Shown here piece after piece: positions 16,971 through 25,466 of a stretch of 64,000 nucleotides of DNA; the stretch's first letter is position 1; the number at the start of each line of letters is the position of its first letter. A model generated the notes under the pieces. It saw only the letters and a program-made list of their open reading frames with translations, made no database searches and had not been told where the DNA came from. The position numbers and the translations under genes are program-made. This stretch comes from Breoghania sp963678585 (GTDB lineage Bacteria; Pseudomonadota; Alphaproteobacteria; Rhizobiales; Stappiaceae): contig CAXXGA010000003.1 in the NCBI GenBank assembly GCA_963678585.2, forward strand, positions 248,001-312,000, given 5' to 3'.

Positions 16971-17738
16971 TCACATGCAATCGAGCAAATAGCGTCCGAT
17001 ATCGGCGCGCTTGCGGATCGTGGCGGCGTGACTTGCGTGACGGCGCGACAGCCTCAAGGGGTTGCGAAGGATCGGATTGGGAAGCGCCGTGGCAAGCCGG
17101 GCGGCCTCGGTTCGGGTCAGCTTGTCGGCGGATTTGTTGTAGTAATGGCGCGCCGCCGCCTCGATCCCGAAAATGCCGTCGCCCCATTCCGCAACGTTGA
17201 GATAAAGCTCGAACACGCGGCGCTTGGAGAGCATCAGATCGATCCATAGCGCCAGGGGGATTTCCAGTCCCTTGCGGATGTAGCTGCGGGAATTCCAGAG
17301 AAACAGGTTCTTGGCGAGCTGCATCGTAATGGTGGAAGCTCCACGGACATCGGATCCGTCGTCGAGCCGCGTGATCTGCGTTTTCAGGGCTCCCCAGTCC
17401 ACGCCGTCATGCTCGCAGAAGCGGGCGTCTTCGGATGCGATGACGGAGCGCTGCAGAGCCGGGGAAATTGCCTCAAGCGGCGTCCAGATCCGGTTCACTT
17501 CGCGCCCGGTCAGGAGACGGGCAAGCATGGGGGTGGAAACCGGGGGCAGCACCGAATAGAGGATGGTCAGGACAAAGGGCAGGGCCGCGATGAAGATGCA
17601 GATCCTGACGAGGCGGCGCCCCAGCGGCGTGTGCAACATGTCCCGGAGCGCGCCTTTGACCGTACCGGCGTTCTTGCCGCCCTTGCGGCCGGGCTGAGCC
17701 TTCTTCTTCCACCGCGCGAACCAGTTTTTTGCAGCCAC
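16971..17738 (-). CDS. mtgA: Monofunctional biosynthetic peptidoglycan transglycosylase
   Basis: A 255-residue GT51 glycosyltransferase that polymerises lipid II at the periplasmic face of the inner membrane. One transmembrane anchor (LVRICIFIAALPFVLTILYSV) precedes the catalytic domain. The motifs are VIASEDARFCEHDGVDWGAL (first catalytic Glu), GASTITMQLAKNLFLW, RKGLEIPLALWIDLMLSKRR and ELYLNVAEWGDGIFGIEAAA (second Glu). I use GTG 17738, eight bases after AAAGGA, because the open frame further upstream has no conserved content. It diverges from ispA. Confidence 0.93.
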   Translation of the reverse strand: MAAKNWFARWKKKAQPGRKGGKNAGTVKGALRDMLHTPLGRRLVRICIFIAALPFVLTILYSVLPPVSTPMLARLLTGREVNRIWTPLEAISPALQRSVIASEDARFCEHDGVDWGALKTQITRLDDGSDVRGASTITMQLAKNLFLWNSRSYIRKGLEIPLALWIDLMLSKRRVFELYLNVAEWGDGIFGIEAAARHYYNKSADKLTRTEAARLATALPNPILRNPLRLSRRHASHAATIRKRADIGRYLLDCM

Positions 17739-18015
17739 CGGCGCTGTCCTTTCTCGTTGCGCAGTTGAAGTCTCGTCAGCGTGCAATAGGTCGTGCCGAG
17801 GCCCGCGCGTCAAGACCCGGAGGAAAATGGCGATGCGGGACATCGAAGGACAGGCGCATTCGTCGCGGCGGCGGGAACCGTCATGAAGGCGCGTTTTTCG
17901 CCGGGTAGTCGGTTCTGCGGCGCGGGGGAGGCGAAGTCGGCTTCCAGCCGATTGACATGCCCGCACCCTTGGGGCACTTCGAAACAATAACGATGACTTC
18001 ACAGATCCGGTTCCC

Positions 18016-18927
18016 TTGCCCGTGACCCTCGAATTCAAAAATGGCATCTCAACGACCGCGGAACGCGTGGAAGGGATGCTCGATACCCTGCTGAACGAGG
18101 ACCTGTTGCCGGGCGAGGCGGCGCGTCCGGTGCGGCTGATCGCGGCCATGCGCCATGCGGTGCTGGCGGGGGGCAAGCGGCTCAGGCCATTCCTGCTGAT
18201 CGAGACGGCGCGCCTGTTCGGGCGCGAGGATGACGGTGTGCTGCGCGCCGCCGCGGCCCTTGAATGCGTCCATTGCTATTCGCTCGTCCATGACGATCTG
18301 CCCGCCATGGATGACGACGATATCCGTCGCGGCCAACCGACGGTGCATCGCGCATTCGACGAGGCGACGGCAATTCTGGCGGGCGATGCGCTGCTGACCT
18401 TCGCTTTCGATCTGCTGGCCGATCCGGAGACGGACGAGGATCCGGAATTGCGCTCGGCGCTGGTGCTCGATCTGGCGCGGGCTTCGGGGCTGGGCGGCAT
18501 GGCGGGCGGCCAGATGCTCGATCTTCTGGGTGTGGCCGTTTCCAAGGCGGAGGATCAGATCCGCCGACTGCAATCCATGAAGACCGGCGCGCTGATCCGC
18601 TTTGCAGCCCGGGCAGGTGCGCGCATGGGCGGGGGAAGTGCCGAGGATATTGCGCGGCTGACCCGTTTCGGTGAAATCGCGGGGCTCGCTTTCCAGCTGG
18701 CCGACGATCTTCTCGACGTGACCGGCGATGCGGATGCGGTGGGCAAGGCGACCGGCAAGGACGCGGATCTCGGCAAGGCGACGCTGGTGGGGCTTCACGG
18801 CGTGGAGTGGACCCGCAACACGCTGGCCGATCTGGTAGCGGAGGCCGACGGTCTGCTTGAGTCCTATGGGGAACGCGCCGACATGCTGCGTCAGACGGCG
18901 CGGTTCATCGCCGACAGGGAAAGCTGA
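18016..18927 (+). CDS. ispA: Farnesyl/geranyl diphosphate synthase (polyprenyl synthetase)
   Basis: A 303-residue trans-prenyltransferase. The first aspartate-rich motif is DDLPAMDDDDIRRGQPTVHR with DDxxxxD-type spacing, and the second is LADDLLDVTGD. GGKRLRPFLLIETARL near residue 55 is the substrate-binding start of the fold. The extra residues in the first motif are typical of bacterial short-chain synthases making farnesyl diphosphate. There is no ATG at the start: TTG 18016 and GTG 18022 are the candidates, and neither has a strong Shine-Dalgarno sequence. dxs and xseB, often adjacent in alphaproteobacteria, are not here. Confidence 0.92.
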   Translation: MPVTLEFKNGISTTAERVEGMLDTLLNEDLLPGEAARPVRLIAAMRHAVLAGGKRLRPFLLIETARLFGREDDGVLRAAAALECVHCYSLVHDDLPAMDDDDIRRGQPTVHRAFDEATAILAGDALLTFAFDLLADPETDEDPELRSALVLDLARASGLGGMAGGQMLDLLGVAVSKAEDQIRRLQSMKTGALIRFAARAGARMGGGSAEDIARLTRFGEIAGLAFQLADDLLDVTGDADAVGKATGKDADLGKATLVGLHGVEWTRNTLADLVAEADGLLESYGERADMLRQTARFIADRES

Positions 18928-19128
18928 GCGGCTTCTTCGAAGAGCGCTTCGGACACAAGTCGTCCGGACCCGGCGTCGTGCGCCGCGAATTGACGCTCCG
19001 GGAGCGTAAAGCAATAGTTAATTCATTCTTGAGACGATTCGCTGCCGAAATGGCCCAGAACGGGCTGTTCATTCGGTTCTAGCCGGGGCATGGGGCCCCG
19101 AGGGCTGTGACAAGGGCAGGACGCCGAT

Positions 19129-19482
19129 ATGTCTCAGACGGTTGATAAAGTGACAGCGCCCCTTCCCATGGTGAAGGCGGCAGAGCAATCCTCCGATCAG
19201 GCTCGGCGGCAGCAGCAGGCGTTTGACCGGGAGGAGGAGCACGCCCAGGGGCATTCTTCTCCGCTGGTCGATCATTCCGCATTCGAGGATGAGGCGGAGG
19301 AGCCCGCGGTGGTCGTGGATACGGCCTCGCAACCGACGCCCACTCTTGGCGGTGTCGCCGCCTATCAGGCCGCCGCGCGTCATGCGATGGAAGCGCTGGG
19401 GCGCGACCCCGTACCGGACGATGCGTCGGCTCTTGATGACGGCGAAGCGTCTCCGTGGCGTCTGAGCGACGACGATTCCTGA
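19129..19482 (+). CDS. Small acidic hypothetical protein
   Basis: A 117-residue, Glu/Asp/Ala-rich, probably disordered protein starting MSQTVDKVTAPLPMV and ending WRLSDDDS. A short helical segment (GVAAYQAAARHAMEALGRD) is the only ordered-looking part. AGGAC lies eight bases before ATG 19129. No family recognised; a real gene is plausible because of the ribosome-binding site and codon pattern, but this is not certain. Confidence 0.5.
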   Translation: MSQTVDKVTAPLPMVKAAEQSSDQARRQQQAFDREEEHAQGHSSPLVDHSAFEDEAEEPAVVVDTASQPTPTLGGVAAYQAAARHAMEALGRDPVPDDASALDDGEASPWRLSDDDS

Positions 19483-19521
19483 TCCGGATTGCCGGCTGCG
19501 GCAGTGTCGTACCGCGGACGT

Positions 19522-20190
19522 CTATTCGCCGCCCGTCTTTTCAGAAGCCGCCTCGTCCGGGTCGGGCAGGGAATGACGGCTGATCATCGGGATCTGCGAG
19601 AAGGTGAAGATGAAGGTGATCGGCATGATGCCGAAGACCTTGAAGGTCACCCATGTGTCGGTCGAAAAATTCCGCCAGACGACCTCGTTCACGATGGCGA
19701 GGAAATAGAAGAACAGCCCCCAGCGGAACGTGAGCTTGCGCCAGCCGTCCGCATCCAGCCGGAACACGCTGTCGAAGACATAGCCCAGAAGCGAGCGCCC
19801 GAAGACGAGCCCGCCCAGCAGGACCGTTCCGAAAAGCCCGTTGATGATGGTCGGCTTCAGCTTGATGAAGAGATCGTCGTGCAGATAGAGCGTCAGCGCG
19901 CCGAAGACGAGCACCACGACGCCGGTCACCAGCGGCATGATCGGCAGATGCCGGGTCATGACGTAGGAAACGATCAGCGACACGGTGATGGCCACCATGA
20001 AGGCCGCGGTTGCGACGAAGATCGGGCCGCCGAAGGCTGCAAGTGCGGGAAAGGTTTCGGCAAGCTGCGCGCCGCGCGCATTGGCGAAGAAGAAGACGCC
20101 GAGCGGGCCCAGTTCCAACGCCAGTTTCAGCAAGGGATTCATCGCATCCCGCTTGCGGTCCGGTGCGCTCGGATCGTGTTCAAGTTCCAC
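19522..20190 (-). CDS. yciB: Inner-membrane septation protein A / YciB family
   Basis: A 222-residue polytopic inner-membrane protein with five or six helices. Family motifs are LELGPLGVFFFANARG near the start, GGLVFGRSLLGYVFDSVFRLD, GWRKLTFRWGLFFYFLAIVNEVVWRNFSTDTWVTFKVFG and IPMISRHSLPD at the end. YciB/IspZ proteins influence septation and envelope integrity. I use GTG 20190 (after GGGGA), which yields an acidic N-tail as in rhizobial homologues; ATG 20142 is the alternative. It follows ftsY by 86 bases and probably ends the dapF-mtaB-ftsY operon. Confidence 0.92.
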   Translation of the reverse strand: MELEHDPSAPDRKRDAMNPLLKLALELGPLGVFFFANARGAQLAETFPALAAFGGPIFVATAAFMVAITVSLIVSYVMTRHLPIMPLVTGVVVLVFGALTLYLHDDLFIKLKPTIINGLFGTVLLGGLVFGRSLLGYVFDSVFRLDADGWRKLTFRWGLFFYFLAIVNEVVWRNFSTDTWVTFKVFGIMPITFIFTFSQIPMISRHSLPDPDEAASEKTGGE

Positions 20191-20276
20191 GTCGACAATT
20201 CCCCGTTTGTCTGAGTGTGGCCCCACGCCCTGCGGCACGCGGCAGTCATGCTTAGTTGGGTCTTCGAACATCCGGT

Positions 20277-21656
20277 TCAACCGCGCGCGATGCCCGCAAT
20301 CGCAGAGGCGAACTCGCTGGCGGTGAAGGGTTCCAGATCGTCAATGCCCTCGCCGACGCCGATGAAATGCACCGGCAGGCCGTGTTTTGCGGCAATGGCG
20401 ACCAGAATGCCGCCGCGCGCCGTGCCGTCGAGCTTGGTCATGACAAGGCCGGTCACGCCCGCGGTGCGCCCGAAGATTTCCACCTGGCTCATGGCGTTCT
20501 GGCCGGTGGTGGCGTCCAGCGTCAAAAGCACCGAATGCGGGGCTTCCGGATCGTGCTTCTTGATGACGCGCACGACCTTTTCAAGCTCCGCCATCAGTTC
20601 GGCGCGGTTTTGAAGCCGACCGGCGGTGTCGATAAGCAGCACGTCGCTTCCCTGCGCCTGCGCTTCCTTCATGGCGTCGAAGACGAGCCCTGCGGCATCG
20701 GCTCCCGTATCACGCGCAACGACGGGAGATCCGGTGCGTTCGCCCCAGATCTTGAGCTGTTCGACGGCGGCGGCGCGGAACGTGTCGCCGGCTGCCAGCA
20801 TCACCTTCTTGCCCTCGCGGGTGAGCTTGGCGGAAAGCTTGCCGATGGTGGTGGTCTTGCCGGTGCCGTTGACGCCGACCAGCAGGACGACATGCGGCTT
20901 GTGCCCGGTGTCCAGATCGAGCGGCAGGGCGACCGGCTCCAGCACCTTCTCGATTTCCTCCGCCAGAACGGTGCGGACTTCGGCTTCGGAGACTTCCTTG
21001 TCGAAGCGGCCTTCGGCAAGACGTTCGGCGATGGTGATCGCGGTGTCGGCACCGAGATCGGCCTGAATCAGCAGGTCTTCCAGTTCTTCCAGCGTTTCCG
21101 CATCGAGCTTGCGCTTGCGGAAGAGCGAATTGAGGCCGTCGCCAAGCGCGGAAGAAGAGCGCGCCAGTCCCTCGCGCAGCCGCTGGAACCATGTCTTGCG
21201 GGGTTCTTGCGGGGTTTCGGTGAGGGCAAGGGGGGCGGGTTCGGCAGGAGCGGCTTCCGCCTCGGGTTCGATGGCGCGTTCGAGTGCCGGTTCTGCTTCG
21301 GGTTCAGCAGCTTCCTCGCTCGGGGTATCGGCTTCCGGCTCCTCCGGGACCAGCTCATCGGCTATGACGGGGGCAAGTTCCATCGGCAGGACGAGCGGAT
21401 GGTCGATATGTTCCTCCGTGGAGGCCGTATCCGGGGAAGTGTCCTCAAGAGCGTCTTCCTCGGCGGGGCCTTCGGCGGCCGGAGCACTCTCTTCGTCGGT
21501 CCCGGGCTTTTCCTCGGCGGGCTCTTCCGGGGCGGCGGGGTCTGCCACCGGCTCGAAAAGGTTGCCCATATCGACGTCGGTATCGGTCTTGGGGGTCGCT
21601 TCTTTCTTGCCGCCGAACAGCTTGCCGAAAAATCCGCGCTTTTCGCTCTCAGCCAT
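20277..21656 (-). CDS. ftsY: Signal recognition particle receptor FtsY
   Basis: The SRP receptor GTPase, 459 residues, targets ribosome-nascent-chain complexes to the Sec translocon. The N-terminal 150 residues form an acidic, Glu/Ala/Pro-rich A domain after MAESEKRGFFGKLFGGKK. The NG domain has the P-loop GVNGTGKTTTIGKLS, DTAGRLQNRAELMAEL, and TKLDGTARGGILVAIA. I use ATG 21656; an upstream start at 21680 is possible. Position after mtaB and before yciB on the same strand is a common alphaproteobacterial arrangement. Confidence 0.97.
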   Translation of the reverse strand: MAESEKRGFFGKLFGGKKEATPKTDTDVDMGNLFEPVADPAAPEEPAEEKPGTDEESAPAAEGPAEEDALEDTSPDTASTEEHIDHPLVLPMELAPVIADELVPEEPEADTPSEEAAEPEAEPALERAIEPEAEAAPAEPAPLALTETPQEPRKTWFQRLREGLARSSSALGDGLNSLFRKRKLDAETLEELEDLLIQADLGADTAITIAERLAEGRFDKEVSEAEVRTVLAEEIEKVLEPVALPLDLDTGHKPHVVLLVGVNGTGKTTTIGKLSAKLTREGKKVMLAAGDTFRAAAVEQLKIWGERTGSPVVARDTGADAAGLVFDAMKEAQAQGSDVLLIDTAGRLQNRAELMAELEKVVRVIKKHDPEAPHSVLLTLDATTGQNAMSQVEIFGRTAGVTGLVMTKLDGTARGGILVAIAAKHGLPVHFIGVGEGIDDLEPFTASEFASAIAGIARG

Positions 21657-21756
21657 GAAAATCCGTTCTGTCTCGTTCACCTGGCAGACGGGAACCCGTC
21701 AGGTTCGTTCTGATCTTCATCTCTAGAACGTCTGACGGTGCGAGGGAACCTTGCTC

Positions 21757-23013
21757 TTATGCCGCTTCCGCCAGGAGGTGCCTGTGGCTGTGCCCGGTGA
21801 TCCTGGCGGTGATGATGCTCCCCGGCTCGCCGGACGCGATTTCGGTTTCGGTGAATTGCTCGGTGCGGCCCAGCCCCTCGCGCTCCACCAGAATACGACG
21901 GGTCAGGCCGACCTCGCCGGAAAGATGGCGCAGGAGAGCGGCTTCTCCGGCCTCGCGCAGCCGTCCGGCGCGTTCCTTCACGAGCGCGCGCTCAAGCTGC
22001 GGCATGCGGGCGGCGGGCGTTCCCTTGCGCGGCGAGAAGGGGAAGACATGGAGATGCGTCAGCCCGCAATCTTCCACGATGGCCAGCGAGTTCTCGAACA
22101 TTGCTTCCGTCTCAGTCGGGAACCCGGCGATGATGTCGGCGCCGAAGACCACATCCGGGCGATGGCGGCGCACCTCTTCGCAGAAGCGGATCGTGTCCTC
22201 GCGCGAATGGCGGCGCTTCATGCGCTTCAGGATCATGTTGTCGCCCGATTGCAGCGAGAGATGGAAATGCGGCATCAGCCGTTCCTCCTCGGCAATCGCG
22301 CGCAGCAGGGCATCGTCGGCTTCAATGGAATCGATGGAGGAAAGCCGCAGCCGCTCCAGATCGGGCACCAGCTTCAGGATCTTGTCGACCAGCGTGCCGA
22401 GTTTCGGCTCGCCCGGCAGGTCCGCGCCGTAGGAGGTGATGTCGACGCCGGTCAGCACGATCTCGCGGTAACCGTTTTCGACAAGGCGGCGGATCTGGCC
22501 GATCACCTCGCCCATGGGTACAGAGCGCGAGTTTCCGCGGCCATAGGGGATGATGCAGAAGGTGCAGCGGTGATCGCAGCCGTTCTGGACCTGCACGAAG
22601 GCGCGCGCGCGGCCTTCCAGCCCGTCGATCAGGTGACCGGCGGTCTCGCGCACGCTCATGATGTCGTTGACGATGACCTTCTCGTTTTCGTCGATGCCGA
22701 AATCGGCGACGCGAGCGTAAGACTCGCGCTGCAGCTTTTCGGTATTGCCGATGACGAGATCGACTTCCTCCATGGCGGAGAAGGTTTCGGCTTCCGTCTG
22801 CGCGGCGCAGCCGGTGACGATGATACGGGCTTCAGGGTTGTCGCGGCGCGCGCGGCGGATCTGCTGGCGGGCCTGACGCACGGCCTCGCCCGTCACCGCG
22901 CAGGTGTTGACCAGAATGGCGTTATCGAGGCCCGCGGCCTCCGCCTCGCGGCGCATGATCTCCGACTCGTATGTGTTGAGGCGGCAACCGAAGGTGACAA
23001 GCTTGATGGTCAT
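21757..23013 (-). CDS. mtaB: tRNA t6A37 methylthiotransferase MtaB
   Basis: A radical-SAM methylthiotransferase of 418 residues converting t6A37 to ms2t6A37 in ANN-decoding tRNAs. The N-terminal UPF0004 domain has three cluster cysteines (FGCRLNTYESE, NTCAVTGEAVRQ, GCAAQTEAE). The radical-SAM motif is QNGCDHRCTFCIIPYGRGNSRS, and the C-terminal part is a TRAM-like domain. It begins at ATG 23013, four bases after the dapF stop, so translation is probably coupled. Confidence 0.95.
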   Translation of the reverse strand: MTIKLVTFGCRLNTYESEIMRREAEAAGLDNAILVNTCAVTGEAVRQARQQIRRARRDNPEARIIVTGCAAQTEAETFSAMEEVDLVIGNTEKLQRESYARVADFGIDENEKVIVNDIMSVRETAGHLIDGLEGRARAFVQVQNGCDHRCTFCIIPYGRGNSRSVPMGEVIGQIRRLVENGYREIVLTGVDITSYGADLPGEPKLGTLVDKILKLVPDLERLRLSSIDSIEADDALLRAIAEEERLMPHFHLSLQSGDNMILKRMKRRHSREDTIRFCEEVRRHRPDVVFGADIIAGFPTETEAMFENSLAIVEDCGLTHLHVFPFSPRKGTPAARMPQLERALVKERAGRLREAGEAALLRHLSGEVGLTRRILVEREGLGRTEQFTETEIASGEPGSIITARITGHSHRHLLAEAA

Positions 23014-23017
23014 GGAA

Positions 23018-23905
23018 TTACGCCGCGCCCTGTTCCTCGCGCCGCCAGGAGAGCGTGTCGGCATCGAGCGTGCCGAAGAATTCCACTTCCGTATCGCCGG
23101 TCATCATCACGTGGTCGTCGCTTTCGCGCCATTCGATGTGGAGGGGGCCGCCGGGAAGGGTGACCGTGACGCTGCGCCCGGTCAGCCGCTTGCGCGCCGC
23201 CGCAACGCCCGTGGCGCAGGCCGCCGTGCCGCAGGCGAGCGTCGGGCCGACGCCGCGTTCCCACACGATGGCGCGGATCTCGTTTTCGCCGGTGATCTGG
23301 GCAAGCGTGATGTTGGCGCGCTCGGGGAACACCGGGTGATGCTCCAGCAACGGGCCGAAACGGGCGAGATCGTGGGCCTCGATGTCATCGACGAAGAAGA
23401 TTGCGTGCGGATTGCCCATGTTGACGACCGCGGGCGAATGCAGCACAGGCGCGTCTATCGGGCCGATCTGCAATTCGATGGCGCGGGTGTCGCGGAATTC
23501 TTCAGCCAGCGGGATATCCTGCCATTCCAGCTTCGGTTGCCCCATGTCGACGGTGACGCGGATTTCGTCATCGGTGGCGAAAGCCTTCAGGATGCCGGCA
23601 TTGGTCTGGATCGTGGCGCGGTCGGTGTCGCGCTCTTCCATCACCAGCCGCCCGATGCAGCGCGTGGCGTTGCCGCAGGCGTCCACCTGGGAGCCGTCGC
23701 GGTTGTAGATACGCATGAAGGCGTCGAGACCCAGCGGGGAGGCTTCCACGATGATCATCTGGTCGAAGCCGATGCCGGTCTGACGGTCGCCGATGGCGGC
23801 GATCTGCTCTTCGCTCAGGCGCACGGGCTCCTCGCGCGCATCGAAAACGACAAAGTCGTTGCCGAGCCCGTTCATCTTGACGAAGGGAATTTCACGCGCG
23901 GTCAT
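23018..23905 (-). CDS. dapF: Diaminopimelate epimerase
   Basis: A 295-residue cofactor-independent racemase converting LL- to meso-diaminopimelate for lysine and peptidoglycan synthesis. The two catalytic cysteines are in DACGNATRCIGR and LACGTAACATGVAA. Other conserved segments are FVKMNGLGNDFVV at the N-terminus and NMGNPHAIFFVDD in the middle. It heads the probable operon dapF-mtaB-ftsY-yciB. The start at ATG 23905 matches the usual family length. Confidence 0.97.
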   Translation of the reverse strand: MTAREIPFVKMNGLGNDFVVFDAREEPVRLSEEQIAAIGDRQTGIGFDQMIIVEASPLGLDAFMRIYNRDGSQVDACGNATRCIGRLVMEERDTDRATIQTNAGILKAFATDDEIRVTVDMGQPKLEWQDIPLAEEFRDTRAIELQIGPIDAPVLHSPAVVNMGNPHAIFFVDDIEAHDLARFGPLLEHHPVFPERANITLAQITGENEIRAIVWERGVGPTLACGTAACATGVAAARKRLTGRSVTVTLPGGPLHIEWRESDDHVMMTGDTEVEFFGTLDADTLSWRREEQGAA

Positions 23906-24005
23906 GAGCGGGGCGCCTTCCTGACACCGGTTGAAAACTGAGCCCTATATGGCGGAAACACCCGCCAATTGCCAGTAGCAGGCTTTGCGGAAAACCAGGT
24001 CCGGG

Positions 24006-24548
24006 TCAGCCGATGCGCATATGGGTGTTGCGACCGGCGCGCGCCAGCAGGCGGCGCATGTCGTCAAGCTTCACCGCGACGCAGCCTTCGGTCGGGCTGT
24101 AGCCGGGGCGGGCGAGGTGGAAAAAGACCGCGCTGCCGTGCCCGCGAACCCGCGGTTTCCGATTGTGATCAAGCACGACGATGACGTCATAAAGATGGTC
24201 GTCCCGCCACAGTTTTTCGTGCGAGGCGGCAAGTGGCGCGTGGGCGGCGCGGTTGTAGCGGCCGTTGCCGGGATCGTCGCACCAGATGTCCGCGGGCCGA
24301 ATGGCGCGCACAGGCAGGCGTGTCACCGGGCGGGCAATCCGGTCGGCGCGGTAAAGCACCTCGATGAGCCGGAAGCTGCCTGCGGGCGAGGCTCCGTCGC
24401 CTTCGCGTTTATGGCGCGAGATACCGCTTCTCCCGATGGCGCAACGGGCCGTGAGCGGGCCGAATTGTAGGATCCCGGTGCGGCTGCGGGCCGAAAGGGT
24501 CAGTACGTGGATTTCGGTCCTGCTCGAATTTCCCGCCGCTTCAGCCAT
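24006..24548 (-). CDS. L,D-transpeptidase (YkuD domain)
   Basis: A 180-residue protein with the YkuD catalytic signature near the C-terminus: FFHLARPGYSPTEGCVAVKLDD, giving His, then a Thr-Glu-Gly-Cys nucleophile motif. The N-terminal part (CAIGRSGISRHKREGDGASPAGSF) matches the substrate-facing strand of YkuD/YbiS-like proteins. These enzymes make 3-3 crosslinks or attach proteins to peptidoglycan. No obvious signal peptide or membrane segment is seen from ATG 24548, which is common for this short subfamily and leaves localisation uncertain. It diverges from the response regulator gene. Confidence 0.85.
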   Translation of the reverse strand: MAEAAGNSSRTEIHVLTLSARSRTGILQFGPLTARCAIGRSGISRHKREGDGASPAGSFRLIEVLYRADRIARPVTRLPVRAIRPADIWCDDPGNGRYNRAAHAPLAASHEKLWRDDHLYDVIVVLDHNRKPRVRGHGSAVFFHLARPGYSPTEGCVAVKLDDMRRLLARAGRNTHMRIG

Positions 24549-24758
24549 TTGACCTCTTCCGCTTCATTTCCTGCGCTTCGCCTTGTTCATCACCGGCGCG
24601 TGATGATGAATTGACCCGGTTACCGCATGGACCCGATCATTGTCCTCTCGCAATCGTGAATGCAAACTGCCATGTAAGGGCGAGATTCGCGCCATGATCG
24701 TCGAAACCCGATTGCGGGGCGGATCCGACTGATTGCAGGGAGAGCGCCGGAGGATTTC

Positions 24759-25442
24759 ATGACCGCTCGCAGGATTCTGATTATCGATGACGATGCCGAT
24801 CTGCGCGAGGCGCTGGTCGAACAATTGTCGCTTTTCGAGGAATTCGAGACGATTGTCTGCGACTGTGCCGCCTCCGGTATCCGCGAGGCGCGCGGGGAAC
24901 GGATCGATCTGCTGATCATGGATGTGGGCCTGCCGGATATGGACGGGCGCGAGGCGGTGAAGGTGCTCCGCAAGGGCGGCTTCAAGGCTCCGATCATCAT
25001 GCTCACCGGCCAAGACACCGACAGCGATACCATTCTCGGGCTTGAGGCGGGCGCCAATGACTACGTGGCGAAGCCCTTCAAGTTTGCGGTTCTTCTCGCC
25101 CGCTTGCGCGCTCATCTTCGTCAGCACGAGCAGAGCGAAGACGCCACCTTCGCCATCGGCCCCTACACGTTCCGTCCCTCCGCCAAGCTTCTGCTCGACG
25201 ACAAGGGCGGCAAGGTGCGGCTGACGGAGAAGGAAACGGCGATCCTCAAATATCTCTACCGCACGGGCGAAAAGCCGGTGACGCGCGACGTGCTGCTGCA
25301 CGAGGTGTGGGGCTACAATTCCGGCGTCACGACCCACACGCTGGAAACCCATATCTACCGGCTGCGGCAGAAGATCGAGTCCGATCCTTCCAACGCCTCG
25401 CTTCTGGTAACGGAGGCCGGCGGCTACAAGCTGGTTCCCTGA
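24759..25442 (+). CDS. OmpR-family response regulator
   Basis: A 227-residue two-component regulator. The receiver domain has the acidic pocket DDDAD (10-14), phosphoacceptor aspartate in LLIMDVGLPDMDG, conserved Thr in IIMLTGQDTDSD and Lys in AKPFKFAVL. The C-terminal winged-helix domain has KLLLDDKGGKVRLTEKET and THTLETHIYRLRQKIE. GGAGGA lies six bases before ATG 24759. No histidine kinase gene is adjacent, so it is an orphan regulator; its target genes are unknown. Confidence 0.93.
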   Translation: MTARRILIIDDDADLREALVEQLSLFEEFETIVCDCAASGIREARGERIDLLIMDVGLPDMDGREAVKVLRKGGFKAPIIMLTGQDTDSDTILGLEAGANDYVAKPFKFAVLLARLRAHLRQHEQSEDATFAIGPYTFRPSAKLLLDDKGGKVRLTEKETAILKYLYRTGEKPVTRDVLLHEVWGYNSGVTTHTLETHIYRLRQKIESDPSNASLLVTEAGGYKLVP

Positions 25443-25466
25443 GGCCGCCGGGCCGTATTCAGGCGT